Part shown: one piece after another, positions 1 to 5,355 of the stretch
How the letters are laid out: each line of letters starts with the position of its first letter
Numbering within the stretch: position 1 is the first letter of the stretch
From: an uncultured Clostridium sp.
Lineage (GTDB): Bacteria; Bacillota_A; Clostridia; Lachnospirales; Lachnospiraceae
NCBI GenBank assembly: GCA_900556965.1
Contig: USQV01000056.1
Location: forward strand, 1-6,723
Length of the DNA: 6,723 bases
Reading direction: 5' to 3'
Notes under the pieces: model-generated
What the model saw: the letters and a program-made list of their open reading frames with translations, nothing else
Database searches by the model: none
What the model was told of the DNA's origin: nothing
Translations under genes and position numbers: made by a program

Positions 1-592
1 GTCTTTCCGGATTCTCTACTGCATTTCCAAGGAAATCGATCTCTTTCTGCATTAAGTAACCAACTACGTTAGAGCCACCTTTTGCAGAGATGAATTTGGT
101 AACACCTGCAACAGAAGCATGTGCTCTGTGGGAAGAACCGAATGCATCACATACATAATCGTCTGCAAGATCAGCTAACTCTTTGCTGAACTCTTCGCCG
201 TTCTTTGTCTCCTCTGCTCCACGGAAGCGTGTGTTCTGAAGAAGGATCACATCTCCATCCTTCATTGCATTGACTGCCTTTGTAGCAGCTTCGCCTGTTA
301 CATTATAGTCAGATACAAAAACAACTTCCTTGCCGAGCTTTTCAGAAAGGCTCTTTGCAACCGGAGCAAGAGATTCTCCCTCGTTGGGGCCGTTTTTCAC
401 CTTGCCGAGATGAGAGCAGAGAATAACCCTTCCGCCGTCATTGATCAGTTTTTTGATCGTCGGGAGAGCTGCAACGATACGAGTCTCATCCGTAATCTGG
501 CCATTTTTGAGCGGCACATTGAAATCACAACGAACTAAAACTCTTTTTCCTTTTACATTGATATCATCCACAGTTTTTTTGTTTAAAGACAT
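1..592 (-). CDS. pgk: Phosphoglycerate kinase, N-terminal half (partial, cut by window edge)
   Basis: Phosphoglycerate kinase transfers phosphate from 1,3-bisphosphoglycerate to ADP, giving 3-phosphoglycerate and ATP, in the cytoplasm; it is the step after GAPDH. The reading frame from ATG 592 stays open to base 2, giving 197 residues of a family that is usually about 395-400 aa, so roughly the substrate-binding N-terminal domain is present. Visible motifs are RCDFNVPL (21-28, with Asp23 and Asn25), the arginine of DETRIV (Arg38), SHLGK (60-64), QNTRF (119-123, Arg122) and [15 protein letters not shown] (149-163, Arg156), all hallmarks of the 3-phosphoglycerate-binding domain. The end reads [11 protein letters not shown], where the hinge to the nucleotide domain begins in other PGKs. 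The start has a strong AAGGAGGT ribosome site (601-608), 8 nt upstream. It lies 135 bp downstream of gap, behind an intrinsic terminator, and I see no good promoter of its own, so some read-through from gap is likely. Confidence 0.97.
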   Translation of the reverse strand, partial: MSLNKKTVDDINVKGKRVLVRCDFNVPLKNGQITDETRIVAALPTIKKLINDGGRVILCSHLGKVKNGPNEGESLAPVAKSLSEKLGKEVVFVSDYNVTGEAATKAVNAMKDGDVILLQNTRFRGAEETKNGEEFSKELADLADDYVCDAFGSSHRAHASVAGVTKFISAKGGSNVVGYLMQKEIDFLGNAVENPER

Positions 593-667
593 GTTAAGAT
601 ACCTCCTTATTTCTTTACTTTCACTTCATCCGGTTAGCTGTCTGCAAAGTTTCCTATTACATAGAGC

Positions 668-702
668 AAAAAAGGATCCGGCCCTCATCAGACCGGACCC
701 TT
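668..702 (-). terminator. Intrinsic terminator after gap
   Basis: Read on the minus strand, AAGGGTCCGG (702-693) pairs with CCGGATCCTT (681-672) as a 10-bp stem with one G-U pair. The loop is 11 nt, and a run of T residues follows immediately (673-668, with the last stem bases also T). It starts about 26 nt after the gap stop codon. This is a textbook rho-independent terminator shape. Because pgk follows in the same direction with no obvious promoter, it may act as a partial terminator that sets a gap:pgk ratio; that part is inference. Confidence 0.85.
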
Positions 703-727
703 ACTGAGCCTGTTTTCTACGGCTAAA

Positions 728-1747
728 TTAAGCGTTTAACAGCTTTCCGAAATGCTTAATGGTGCGAACCATCTGGCTTGTGTAAGAATTCTCATTATCA
801 TACCAAGATACGACCTGAACCTCTGCTGTATTCTCATCAATCGGAAGAACCATTGTCTGAGTTGCATCAAACAGGGAGCCGTATCTCATTCCAACGATAT
901 CACTGGATACGATCTCATCTGTGTTGTAGCCGAAGGACTCATTAGAAGCAGCCTTCATCGCAGCGTTGATGGATTCCTTGGTCGGCTGTCCCTTAACTAC
1001 GGCAGTTAAAATTGTTGTGGAGCCTGTAGGAGTAGGAACACGCTGTGCGGATCCGATAAGCTTACCGCTCAGCTCCGGAATTACAAGGCCGATTGCCTTT
1101 GCAGCGCCGGTGCTGTTCGGAACGATATTGATAGCAGCTGCACGGCTTCTTCTCTTATCGCCCTTTCTCTGCGGTCCGTCCAGAGTCATCTGGTCGCCGG
1201 TGTATGCATGGATCGTACACATAATACCGGTCTGGATCGGGAATGCATCGTTCAGTGCCTTTGCCATCGGAGCAAGGCAGTTTGTTGTGCAGGATGCAGC
1301 GGAAATGATATGATCATCCTTGCTTAAGATCTCATGGTTTACATTATAAACAATTGTCGGGAGATCATTTCCTGCCGGAGCAGAAATAATAACGTACTTA
1401 GCACCTGCATCAATATGAGCCTGTGCTTTTGCCTTGGATGTGTAGAAACCGGTACACTCAAGAACAACGTCAACACCGATCTCGCCCCACGGAAGCTCTG
1501 CTGCATTTGCCTTTGCGTAGATCTTGATCTCTTTTCCGTCAACAGTGATGGAATCTTCGCTGCTGGTAACTTTATCTGCAAGTGCATATCTGCCCTGAGT
1601 GGAATCATATTTTAACAGGTGTGCCAGCATATCCGGGGATGTTAAATCGTTGATTGCTACGATCTCGAATCCTTCTGCACCAAACATCTGTCTAAAAGCA
1701 AGACGACCGATACGTCCAAAACCATTAATTGCAACTCTAACTGCCAT
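728..1747 (-). CDS. gap: Glyceraldehyde-3-phosphate dehydrogenase, type I, NAD-dependent
   Basis: This cytoplasmic glycolytic enzyme oxidises glyceraldehyde 3-phosphate with NAD+ and inorganic phosphate to 1,3-bisphosphoglycerate. The 339-aa length is normal for homotetrameric type I GAPDH. The Rossmann start NGFGRIGR is at 8-15. Asp34 in AIND sits where NAD-specific enzymes bind the adenosine ribose. The active-site signature [10 protein letters not shown] spans 151-160 with nucleophile Cys153, and the general base is His180 in [19 protein letters not shown] (211-220) and [10 protein letters not shown] (314-323) are the expected C-terminal motifs. The S-loop region [13 protein letters not shown] (190-202) carries the longer form I associate with Lachnospiraceae and Bacteroidetes-type enzymes. 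ATG 1747 is preceded by AGGAGG (1756-1761) at 8 nt. Upstream lie a good promoter and a Rex-like palindrome; a terminator and pgk follow. No key residue is missing. Confidence 0.98.
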   Translation of the reverse strand: MAVRVAINGFGRIGRLAFRQMFGAEGFEIVAINDLTSPDMLAHLLKYDSTQGRYALADKVTSSEDSITVDGKEIKIYAKANAAELPWGEIGVDVVLECTGFYTSKAKAQAHIDAGAKYVIISAPAGNDLPTIVYNVNHEILSKDDHIISAASCTTNCLAPMAKALNDAFPIQTGIMCTIHAYTGDQMTLDGPQRKGDKRRSRAAAINIVPNSTGAAKAIGLVIPELSGKLIGSAQRVPTPTGSTTILTAVVKGQPTKESINAAMKAASNESFGYNTDEIVSSDIVGMRYGSLFDATQTMVLPIDENTAEVQVVSWYDNENSYTSQMVRTIKHFGKLLNA

Positions 1748-1795
1748 TTTTCATTCCTCCTAAAAGACTTAGATTCTATAACTTAGTTTATATGA

Positions 1796-1813
1796 TTGTT
1801 AAATATTAATCAA
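1796..1813. promoter_or_regulatory. Rex-like operator at the gap transcription start
   Basis: The 18-mer TTGTTAAATATTAATCAA forms a 7-of-9 inverted repeat. Its left half, TTGTTAA, exactly matches the half-site described for the NADH-sensing repressor Rex in Clostridia (TTGTTAA-N4-TTAACAA), and its right half matches at 5 of 7 positions. It would cover roughly +4 to +21 of the predicted gap transcript, where a bound repressor would block initiation. The binding protein is inferred from motif resemblance; the region is AT-rich, so chance similarity is possible. Confidence 0.45.
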
Positions 1814-1823
1814 CCTTGTGTGT

Positions 1824-1852
1824 ATTGTACCTAATTCTTTCAGAAATAGCAA
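1824..1852 (-). promoter_or_regulatory. Predicted sigma-A promoter of gap
   Basis: On the minus strand TTGCTA (1852-1847, 4 of 6 to the -35 consensus) and TACAAT (1829-1824, 5 of 6 to the -10 consensus) are separated by exactly 17 nt. The start of transcription would be near 1817, leaving a leader of about 70 nt before the ATG at 1747. Oligo-A/oligo-T tracts lie immediately upstream. A second, weaker candidate closer to the gene is TTAACA with TATAGA at 16 nt spacing. Confidence 0.75.
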
Positions 1853-1895
1853 GCCTTTTTTTTAAAAAAACAAAGTTTTTTTTACAAAGTTTTGA
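1853..1895 (-). promoter_or_regulatory. A/T-tract block upstream of the gap -35 (possible UP element)
   Basis: Immediately upstream of the gap -35 box are three homopolymer tracts: an 8-base T run (1856-1863), a 7-base A run (1864-1870) and an 8-base T run (1876-1883), as written on the plus strand. ACAAAGTTTT occurs twice, at 1870-1879 and 1884-1893, with a 14-bp period. Such tracts next to a -35 box commonly act as UP elements bound by the RNA polymerase alpha subunit and can curve DNA. That role fits a highly expressed glycolytic gene but is inferred. Confidence 0.5.
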
Positions 1896-2122
1896 GCCCT
1901 TTACATTTTGGCCGTTCTGTCCTATTTTTTTAAGCAGATTTTTTGTGCGTATTGGTAGTAATATTTAGCTTTTTGTCTGATTTTTTTCTTTGTTTGTTGG
2001 TATTTTTTCTGTTTTTATTTGATCTCAGTTGTATTTCTAGCACTATTCCCAGAAATCCCCCCTCCCTGAAATCTGATCCGGAAATGTCATAAAATTGACA
2101 ATTGTTTTTGTATAAACGCGCC
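1896..2122. other. AT-rich spacer without a gene
   Basis: Between the gap promoter region and the stop codon of the phosphate transporter I see no coding frame with a ribosome site and no RNA gene. The plus strand is strongly T-rich from about 1924 to 2040, so the transcribed minus strand is A-rich there. I found no stable hairpin with a U-tract to end the transporter transcript; TGTCA-N6-TGACA just past the stop is only a 5-bp stem. A G-rich patch on the minus strand (2066-2048) carries the imperfect direct repeat ATTTCAGGG/ATTTCTGGG. Confidence 0.6.
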
Positions 2123-3799
2123 CTACATCTCGTCCTTTACGTATCCTGCCACGTTATACGCATGGTCGGAGATACGCTCCAGATTGCTCAGGATGTCAAG
2201 GAAGACCACACCGGCAGACGGATTACATACCTGCTGAGAGAGACGCTCGATATGCTTGTCACGCATCTCCTCCTCAAGGCTGTCAACCTCATCCTCCAGC
2301 TTGCTTACCATACGGACATCATCCATACTCTTGTCCCTTCTGCTGGATACCGCATACGTCACGGCATCGAGAGTGACTGTCGCAATGTGGCGAAGGTCAT
2401 CCAGACCGGTCTCAGAAAATTCCAGATCATGCTCATGCATATATTGAGCCGCCTCCAGAAGGTTTTCCGCGTGGTCGCCGACACGCTCCAGATCACTGAT
2501 GCTGTAGAACAGATCGCTGACGAGACGCTTCTGCTTCTCGTTGAGAGACAGATTATTGACCTGGATCAGGTATTCGGTCAGTTTCTTGTTCATCGCATCG
2601 ATCGCGCTTTCGTTCTTCTGAACTTTTTCCGCGTTTTCTATATTTCCGGACAGAAGTACCTCAATTGCCAGCTTCAGATTGCTGCGTGCCATATTGCCCA
2701 TGTGGACTACTTCCATAACGCCGATCTCAAGGGCAAGAGGCGGAGACTGGAAAATACGCTTATCCAGCTGCGGTCTGTCAGGCTGCTTTTGCGCCTGCTC
2801 CTCCTCCGCTGCAATATCTGCTGCACTCTCCTTTACGATAAGACCGGAGAAAGCCACCAGCTGTTTTGCAAACGGGAAAAGAAGGATCGTATTGGTCAGG
2901 TTAAAAAACGTATGGAATGTGGAAATTCCGAGGGAATCAATACTGCTGTTCGCGATCGCCGGATTGATAATAGAGATCACATACATACCGACACCGAATA
3001 TAATCGCTCCGATCATATTGAAGGTCAGATGGATCACGGAAGCTCTTTTTGCATTACGGCTGGCACCGGTACTTGAGAGCATCGCAGTAAGACAGGAACC
3101 GATATTCTGTCCCAGAGTAATATAAATAGCTGCACTGGCATTGACAACACCGCTCATTGCCAGTGTCTGCAGGATACCGACGGACGCCGTGGAGCTTTGG
3201 ATCAGCGCAGTTACGAGCGCTCCTACCATAACACCAAGGATCGGATTTCCGCCGAGTACGGCAAAGGCTTTTGAAAAGATCGGGGCGTCTGTATATGGTG
3301 CGACAGAGCTGGACATAAATGTCAGACCCACAAAGAGAAATCCGATACCGATACAGATTTCTCCTACCAGACTGTCTTTTTTCTTTTTAGAAAACATGAG
3401 CCCAAAGGCACCGATACCTACGAACAGAGGCGCAAAAAATGAAGGCTGCAATACCTTCATCGCATCTCCCAGCTCATTTAGGGACACCATCCATGCCGTG
3501 ATCGTCGTACCGATATTGGCACCCATGATAACTCCGACCGCCTGAGTCAGATCTAATATCCCGGCATTTACAAATCCAACGACCATAACCGTTGTAGCAC
3601 CACTGCTGTGCAGGATCGCCGTAATCAGGGCACCCAGAGCAACTGCCAGTATACGGTTATTTGTCACCATCCGCAGGAAGTTATTCATCCGACCTCCCGC
3701 AGATTTCTGCATTCCGTCTCCCATTATACTCATTCCGTAAAGGAACATTCCCAGTCCTCCGAGAAACGTAAAAATACTCGATAGCATATCGATGTTCAT
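2123..3799 (-). CDS. Na+/phosphate cotransporter with C-terminal PhoU-like domain
   Basis: This inner-membrane protein of the Na/Pi-cotransporter II family probably couples sodium to movement of inorganic phosphate. From ATG 3799 it has 558 aa. The N-terminal ~320 residues are membrane-embedded and hold two family repeats: GALITAILHSSGATT (56-70) followed by GANIGTT (93-99), and GALVTALIQSSTASV (193-207) followed by GQNIGSC (230-236). The QSS-type motifs are the substrate-site signature of the family. A charged linker (about 323-350, with AAEEEQAQKQ) leads to a soluble PhoU-like helical domain (about 360-558) with the paired motifs DLERVGDHAENL (436-447) and NLERISDHAYNV (539-550). This fused architecture is common in Firmicutes. 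An in-frame TTG at 3826 would add 9 residues, but the ATG has a GGGGGA site 8 nt upstream and is preferred. It has its own promoter and a possible Pho box. The direction of transport (uptake or efflux) cannot be told from sequence. Confidence 0.93.
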   Translation of the reverse strand: MNIDMLSSIFTFLGGLGMFLYGMSIMGDGMQKSAGGRMNNFLRMVTNNRILAVALGALITAILHSSGATTVMVVGFVNAGILDLTQAVGVIMGANIGTTITAWMVSLNELGDAMKVLQPSFFAPLFVGIGAFGLMFSKKKKDSLVGEICIGIGFLFVGLTFMSSSVAPYTDAPIFSKAFAVLGGNPILGVMVGALVTALIQSSTASVGILQTLAMSGVVNASAAIYITLGQNIGSCLTAMLSSTGASRNAKRASVIHLTFNMIGAIIFGVGMYVISIINPAIANSSIDSLGISTFHTFFNLTNTILLFPFAKQLVAFSGLIVKESAADIAAEEEQAQKQPDRPQLDKRIFQSPPLALEIGVMEVVHMGNMARSNLKLAIEVLLSGNIENAEKVQKNESAIDAMNKKLTEYLIQVNNLSLNEKQKRLVSDLFYSISDLERVGDHAENLLEAAQYMHEHDLEFSETGLDDLRHIATVTLDAVTYAVSSRRDKSMDDVRMVSKLEDEVDSLEEEMRDKHIERLSQQVCNPSAGVVFLDILSNLERISDHAYNVAGYVKDEM

Positions 3800-3807
3800 A
3801 AAATTTA

Positions 3808-3813
3808 TCCCCC
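3808..3813 (-). promoter_or_regulatory. Ribosome binding site deciding the transporter start
   Basis: GGGGGA on the minus strand lies 8 nt before ATG 3799. The upstream TTG at 3826 has no such site and would sit only about 8 nt after the predicted transcription start, so the ATG is the better start. Confidence 0.7.
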
Positions 3814-3840
3814 ATGTTATAGTCAAGATCCGTCTACGTT

Positions 3841-3870
3841 ATCATATCATAGGGATCCATTCTTTTTCAA
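3841..3870 (-). promoter_or_regulatory. Predicted sigma-A promoter of the Na+/phosphate cotransporter gene
   Basis: TTGAAA (3870-3865, 4 of 6 to the -35 consensus) and TATGAT (3846-3841, 5 of 6 to the -10 consensus) are separated by 18 nt. Transcription would begin near 3834, about 35 nt before ATG 3799. This suggests the transporter is transcribed independently of the amidase gene upstream. Confidence 0.65.
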
Positions 3871-3914
3871 TTGTATTTGAAATATTTGTAAATAATAGGT
3901 AAATATCATGAAAA
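3865..3914 (-). promoter_or_regulatory. Candidate PhoP box: five TT-rich hexamers at 11-bp period
   Basis: Read 5' to 3' on the minus strand, the hexamers TTTTCA (3914-3909), TTTACC (3903-3898), TTTACA (3892-3887), TTCAAA (3881-3876) and TTGAAA (3870-3865) are each separated by exactly 5 nt. The last coincides with the -35 box. PhoP of Bacillus subtilis binds direct repeats of TT(A/C/T)ACA spaced by about 5 nt; the third hexamer is a perfect match and the second and fourth differ at one position. A phosphate-starvation box in front of a phosphate transporter makes biological sense, but the DNA is AT-rich and the regulator is not in the window. Confidence 0.45.
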
Positions 3915-3954
3915 AGAACTGCTGATTTTGTTGCTTTTCTTTATTTTTTTTCTT

Positions 3955-4659
3955 TTACTTAAGCTTCTTCATGGCAGTCTTCACCTCTTTGTGGAACTGC
4001 TCCCATTTATCTTCATGATCCACAAAATATTTAGGGCAGATCTTTCCTGTCACATCGTAATGGCGGATCACATCCTCCGGCTTCAGGCGAAATTCCACAC
4101 AAAGATACGCACAGAGCTCTACAAGGGACTGGTATGTACTGTCATAAAACTCTCCGGTCTCATCCGGATGGCAGCATTCGATGGAGATCGTATCGCTGTT
4201 TCGGTTGTTGGAGGCGTATGCAACCTCATTCAGCGGGATGCACTGCACCACCTCTCCCTCCAGACCGATGACAAAATGGCTGCTGACCGAAGTGGTATTG
4301 CTTCCGCTCTGATCCTTTAGAGATTCAAAATAGTTTCTGTTCTCCCGCGCTGTGCTGCAGGGATTCGCCACATAATGCACGACGATCCCGTTAACCTTTT
4401 CCAATGGCTTCTGCGGCCTCGAATATGGATTGGGGGTCAGATAAGCAGCCTTTACATATTCCGGCATTTCCACCTTTCCCGGATCAACCGTTCCTTTTCC
4501 CACTGTCATCTTTATAAGGACTGCCACAGCAGCCAGAATAATAAGGATAGACACTCCCAGCAGCGCTAAAAACAGATTCCTTCTTATTTTTTCCTGTCGT
4601 CTTCTTTCCATTCGCCGCATTTCCCGGCGAAGGCGCCTTTCTTCCTCTCCCATTCCCAT
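3955..4659 (-). CDS. Membrane-anchored N-acetylmuramoyl-L-alanine amidase (Amidase_2/PGRP type)
   Basis: The predicted enzyme is a zinc amidase that cuts the bond between N-acetylmuramic acid and L-alanine in peptidoglycan. It has 234 residues. Residues 1-28 form a very basic Arg/Glu-rich cytoplasmic tail, 29-50 a single membrane segment, and about 86-220 the amidase domain outside the membrane. Likely zinc ligands by comparison with T7 lysozyme are His95 (VVHYVANP), His200 (RHYDVTGK) and Cys208 (KICPKYF); Lys206, two residues before the cysteine, matches the catalytic lysine position. Other family motifs are NRNYF (107-111), SSHFVIG (126-132) and SIECCHP (159-165). The extracytoplasmic part contains seven cysteines. 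No cell-wall-binding repeats are present. ATG 4659 has AAAGGAA (4668-4674) 8 nt upstream; Met3 is an alternative start. It follows the unknown gene by 90 bp. A housekeeping wall-remodelling role is likely; a spore role or a prophage origin cannot be excluded. Confidence 0.9.
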   Translation of the reverse strand: MGMGEEERRLRREMRRMERRRQEKIRRNLFLALLGVSILIILAAVAVLIKMTVGKGTVDPGKVEMPEYVKAAYLTPNPYSRPQKPLEKVNGIVVHYVANPCSTARENRNYFESLKDQSGSNTTSVSSHFVIGLEGEVVQCIPLNEVAYASNNRNSDTISIECCHPDETGEFYDSTYQSLVELCAYLCVEFRLKPEDVIRHYDVTGKICPKYFVDHEDKWEQFHKEVKTAMKKLK

Positions 4660-4723
4660 TTAAAGGCTTCCTTTCTCTGTATGGTCTATTCGTACACATA
4701 ATGTTGAGGTCGCATACTTGGTC

Positions 4724-4746
4724 AAGCGGATATTCGCAATCCGCTT
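4724..4746. repeat. Perfect 8-bp inverted repeat between unknown gene and amidase gene
   Basis: AAGCGGAT and ATCCGCTT flank a 7-nt spacer, beginning 3 nt after the stop codon of the unknown gene. As RNA on the minus strand it forms a stable hairpin, but the bases that follow (GACCAAGTATG) are not a U-tract, so it is not a standard terminator. Its second arm runs into TTGACC, a 5-of-6 match to a -35 box, but no convincing -10 follows at normal spacing. It could protect the mRNA 3' end, act as a weak terminator or be an operator. Confidence 0.55.
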
Positions 4747-4749
4747 CGG

Positions 4750-5355
4750 TTAAACAGTCCTTGCCTCATAGAAAATCAGGTACTCATCCCCTGACGGTTC
4801 CTTATTGGCATCACAGTTTTGGGCAAAGCTCCATTCCAGCAATACCCCTCTGCCTTCGAGCATATCGTCGCGAAACAGCCTCCTAATCTCATTTACATGT
4901 CTCAAAAGCTCCTTCTTTTCTGGGGTCGAGAGAAAATGGCCATTTCCGTCTATAAGCTCGACATCTCCTTTGATGCGGATCGTTACCTCGCGGTCCATAT
5001 AGGTGACCAGGTTCCACAGGTCTTTATTTACCGCCTCGATCACGATCTCGTCTGCATAAATATTCAATGTCCCGCTTTTGTTGGCAAGAAAATAGGGATA
5101 GTAAATAACGATCCCCTTATTCCCAAGCTCATGCGAAAGCCTGTCCGCAAAATCCTTTGCCGTGCTGCTGTCTGCGCCCACCAGACGCGGAAGATTAAGG
5201 TCATCTCCCGCAAACACGGCACTGCGGATCGTCCACAGATAATTGCCGTCCATGAACTCATTTCCTGTATATTCTCTCCATGGAATCGAGGGAAGGCGCA
5301 TGTTTTTTAATTCATAAAATCCCATCAGTTTATTCATTCGAGTCTCCATGATCAT
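4750..5355 (-). CDS. Uncharacterised cytoplasmic protein coupled to the dGTPase gene
   Basis: I do not recognise this protein of 201 aa. It has no signal peptide, membrane segment, cysteine cluster or obvious catalytic motif, so it is probably soluble. Conspicuous segments are LWTIRSAVFAGDD (40-52), LPRLVGADSSTAKDFADRL (55-73), the hydrophobic and aromatic GIVIYYPYFL (81-90), a run IYADEIVIEAVNKDLWNLV (99-117), a charged helical stretch STPEKKELLRHVNEIRRLF (143-161) and a final strand-like DEYLIFYEA (190-198). It appears to be a mixed alpha/beta domain. The ATG at 5355 overlaps the dGTPase stop as ATGA, which suggests translational coupling. A downstream ATG at 5337 has GGAG 6 nt before it (5344-5347) and would give 195 aa, so the start is uncertain. 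Base composition looks like that of the neighbours. The overlap implies co-expression with the nucleotide hydrolase, but no function should be assigned. Confidence 0.85.
   Translation of the reverse strand: MIMETRMNKLMGFYELKNMRLPSIPWREYTGNEFMDGNYLWTIRSAVFAGDDLNLPRLVGADSSTAKDFADRLSHELGNKGIVIYYPYFLANKSGTLNIYADEIVIEAVNKDLWNLVTYMDREVTIRIKGDVELIDGNGHFLSTPEKKELLRHVNEIRRLFRDDMLEGRGVLLEWSFAQNCDANKEPSGDEYLIFYEARTV

Noticed and set aside
2102..3076. 324-codon open frame on the plus strand opposite the PhoU-like region
   Set aside because: It lies entirely antisense to a well-supported transporter gene, has no ribosome site, and its protein resembles no family; long antisense frames are common opposite helical Glu/Leu-rich coding DNA.
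3800..3826. TTG start giving a 567-aa transporter
   Set aside because: The extra nine codons lack a ribosome site and begin almost at the predicted transcription start; ATG 3799 has GGGGGA at 8 nt.
3915..3954. Possible terminator after the amidase gene
   Set aside because: Only a 6-bp A/T stem with a long loop and a short T run can be drawn on the minus strand; too weak to annotate.
4484..4699. 71-codon minus-strand frame overlapping the amidase start
   Set aside because: It is an out-of-frame reading of the Arg-rich amidase N-terminus; the amidase frame has the membrane segment and zinc ligands.
5160..5240. Faint resemblance of WTIRSA in the unknown protein to the RSS/RSA segment of PEP/pyruvate-binding phosphotransferases
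   Set aside because: Only a few residues agree, no other motif of that family is present and the protein is far too short; not enough to name a function.
4819..5310. 163-codon open frame on the plus strand
   Set aside because: It is antisense to the unknown gene, whose frame is better supported by the ATGA overlap with dgt and same-strand context; no ribosome site precedes it.
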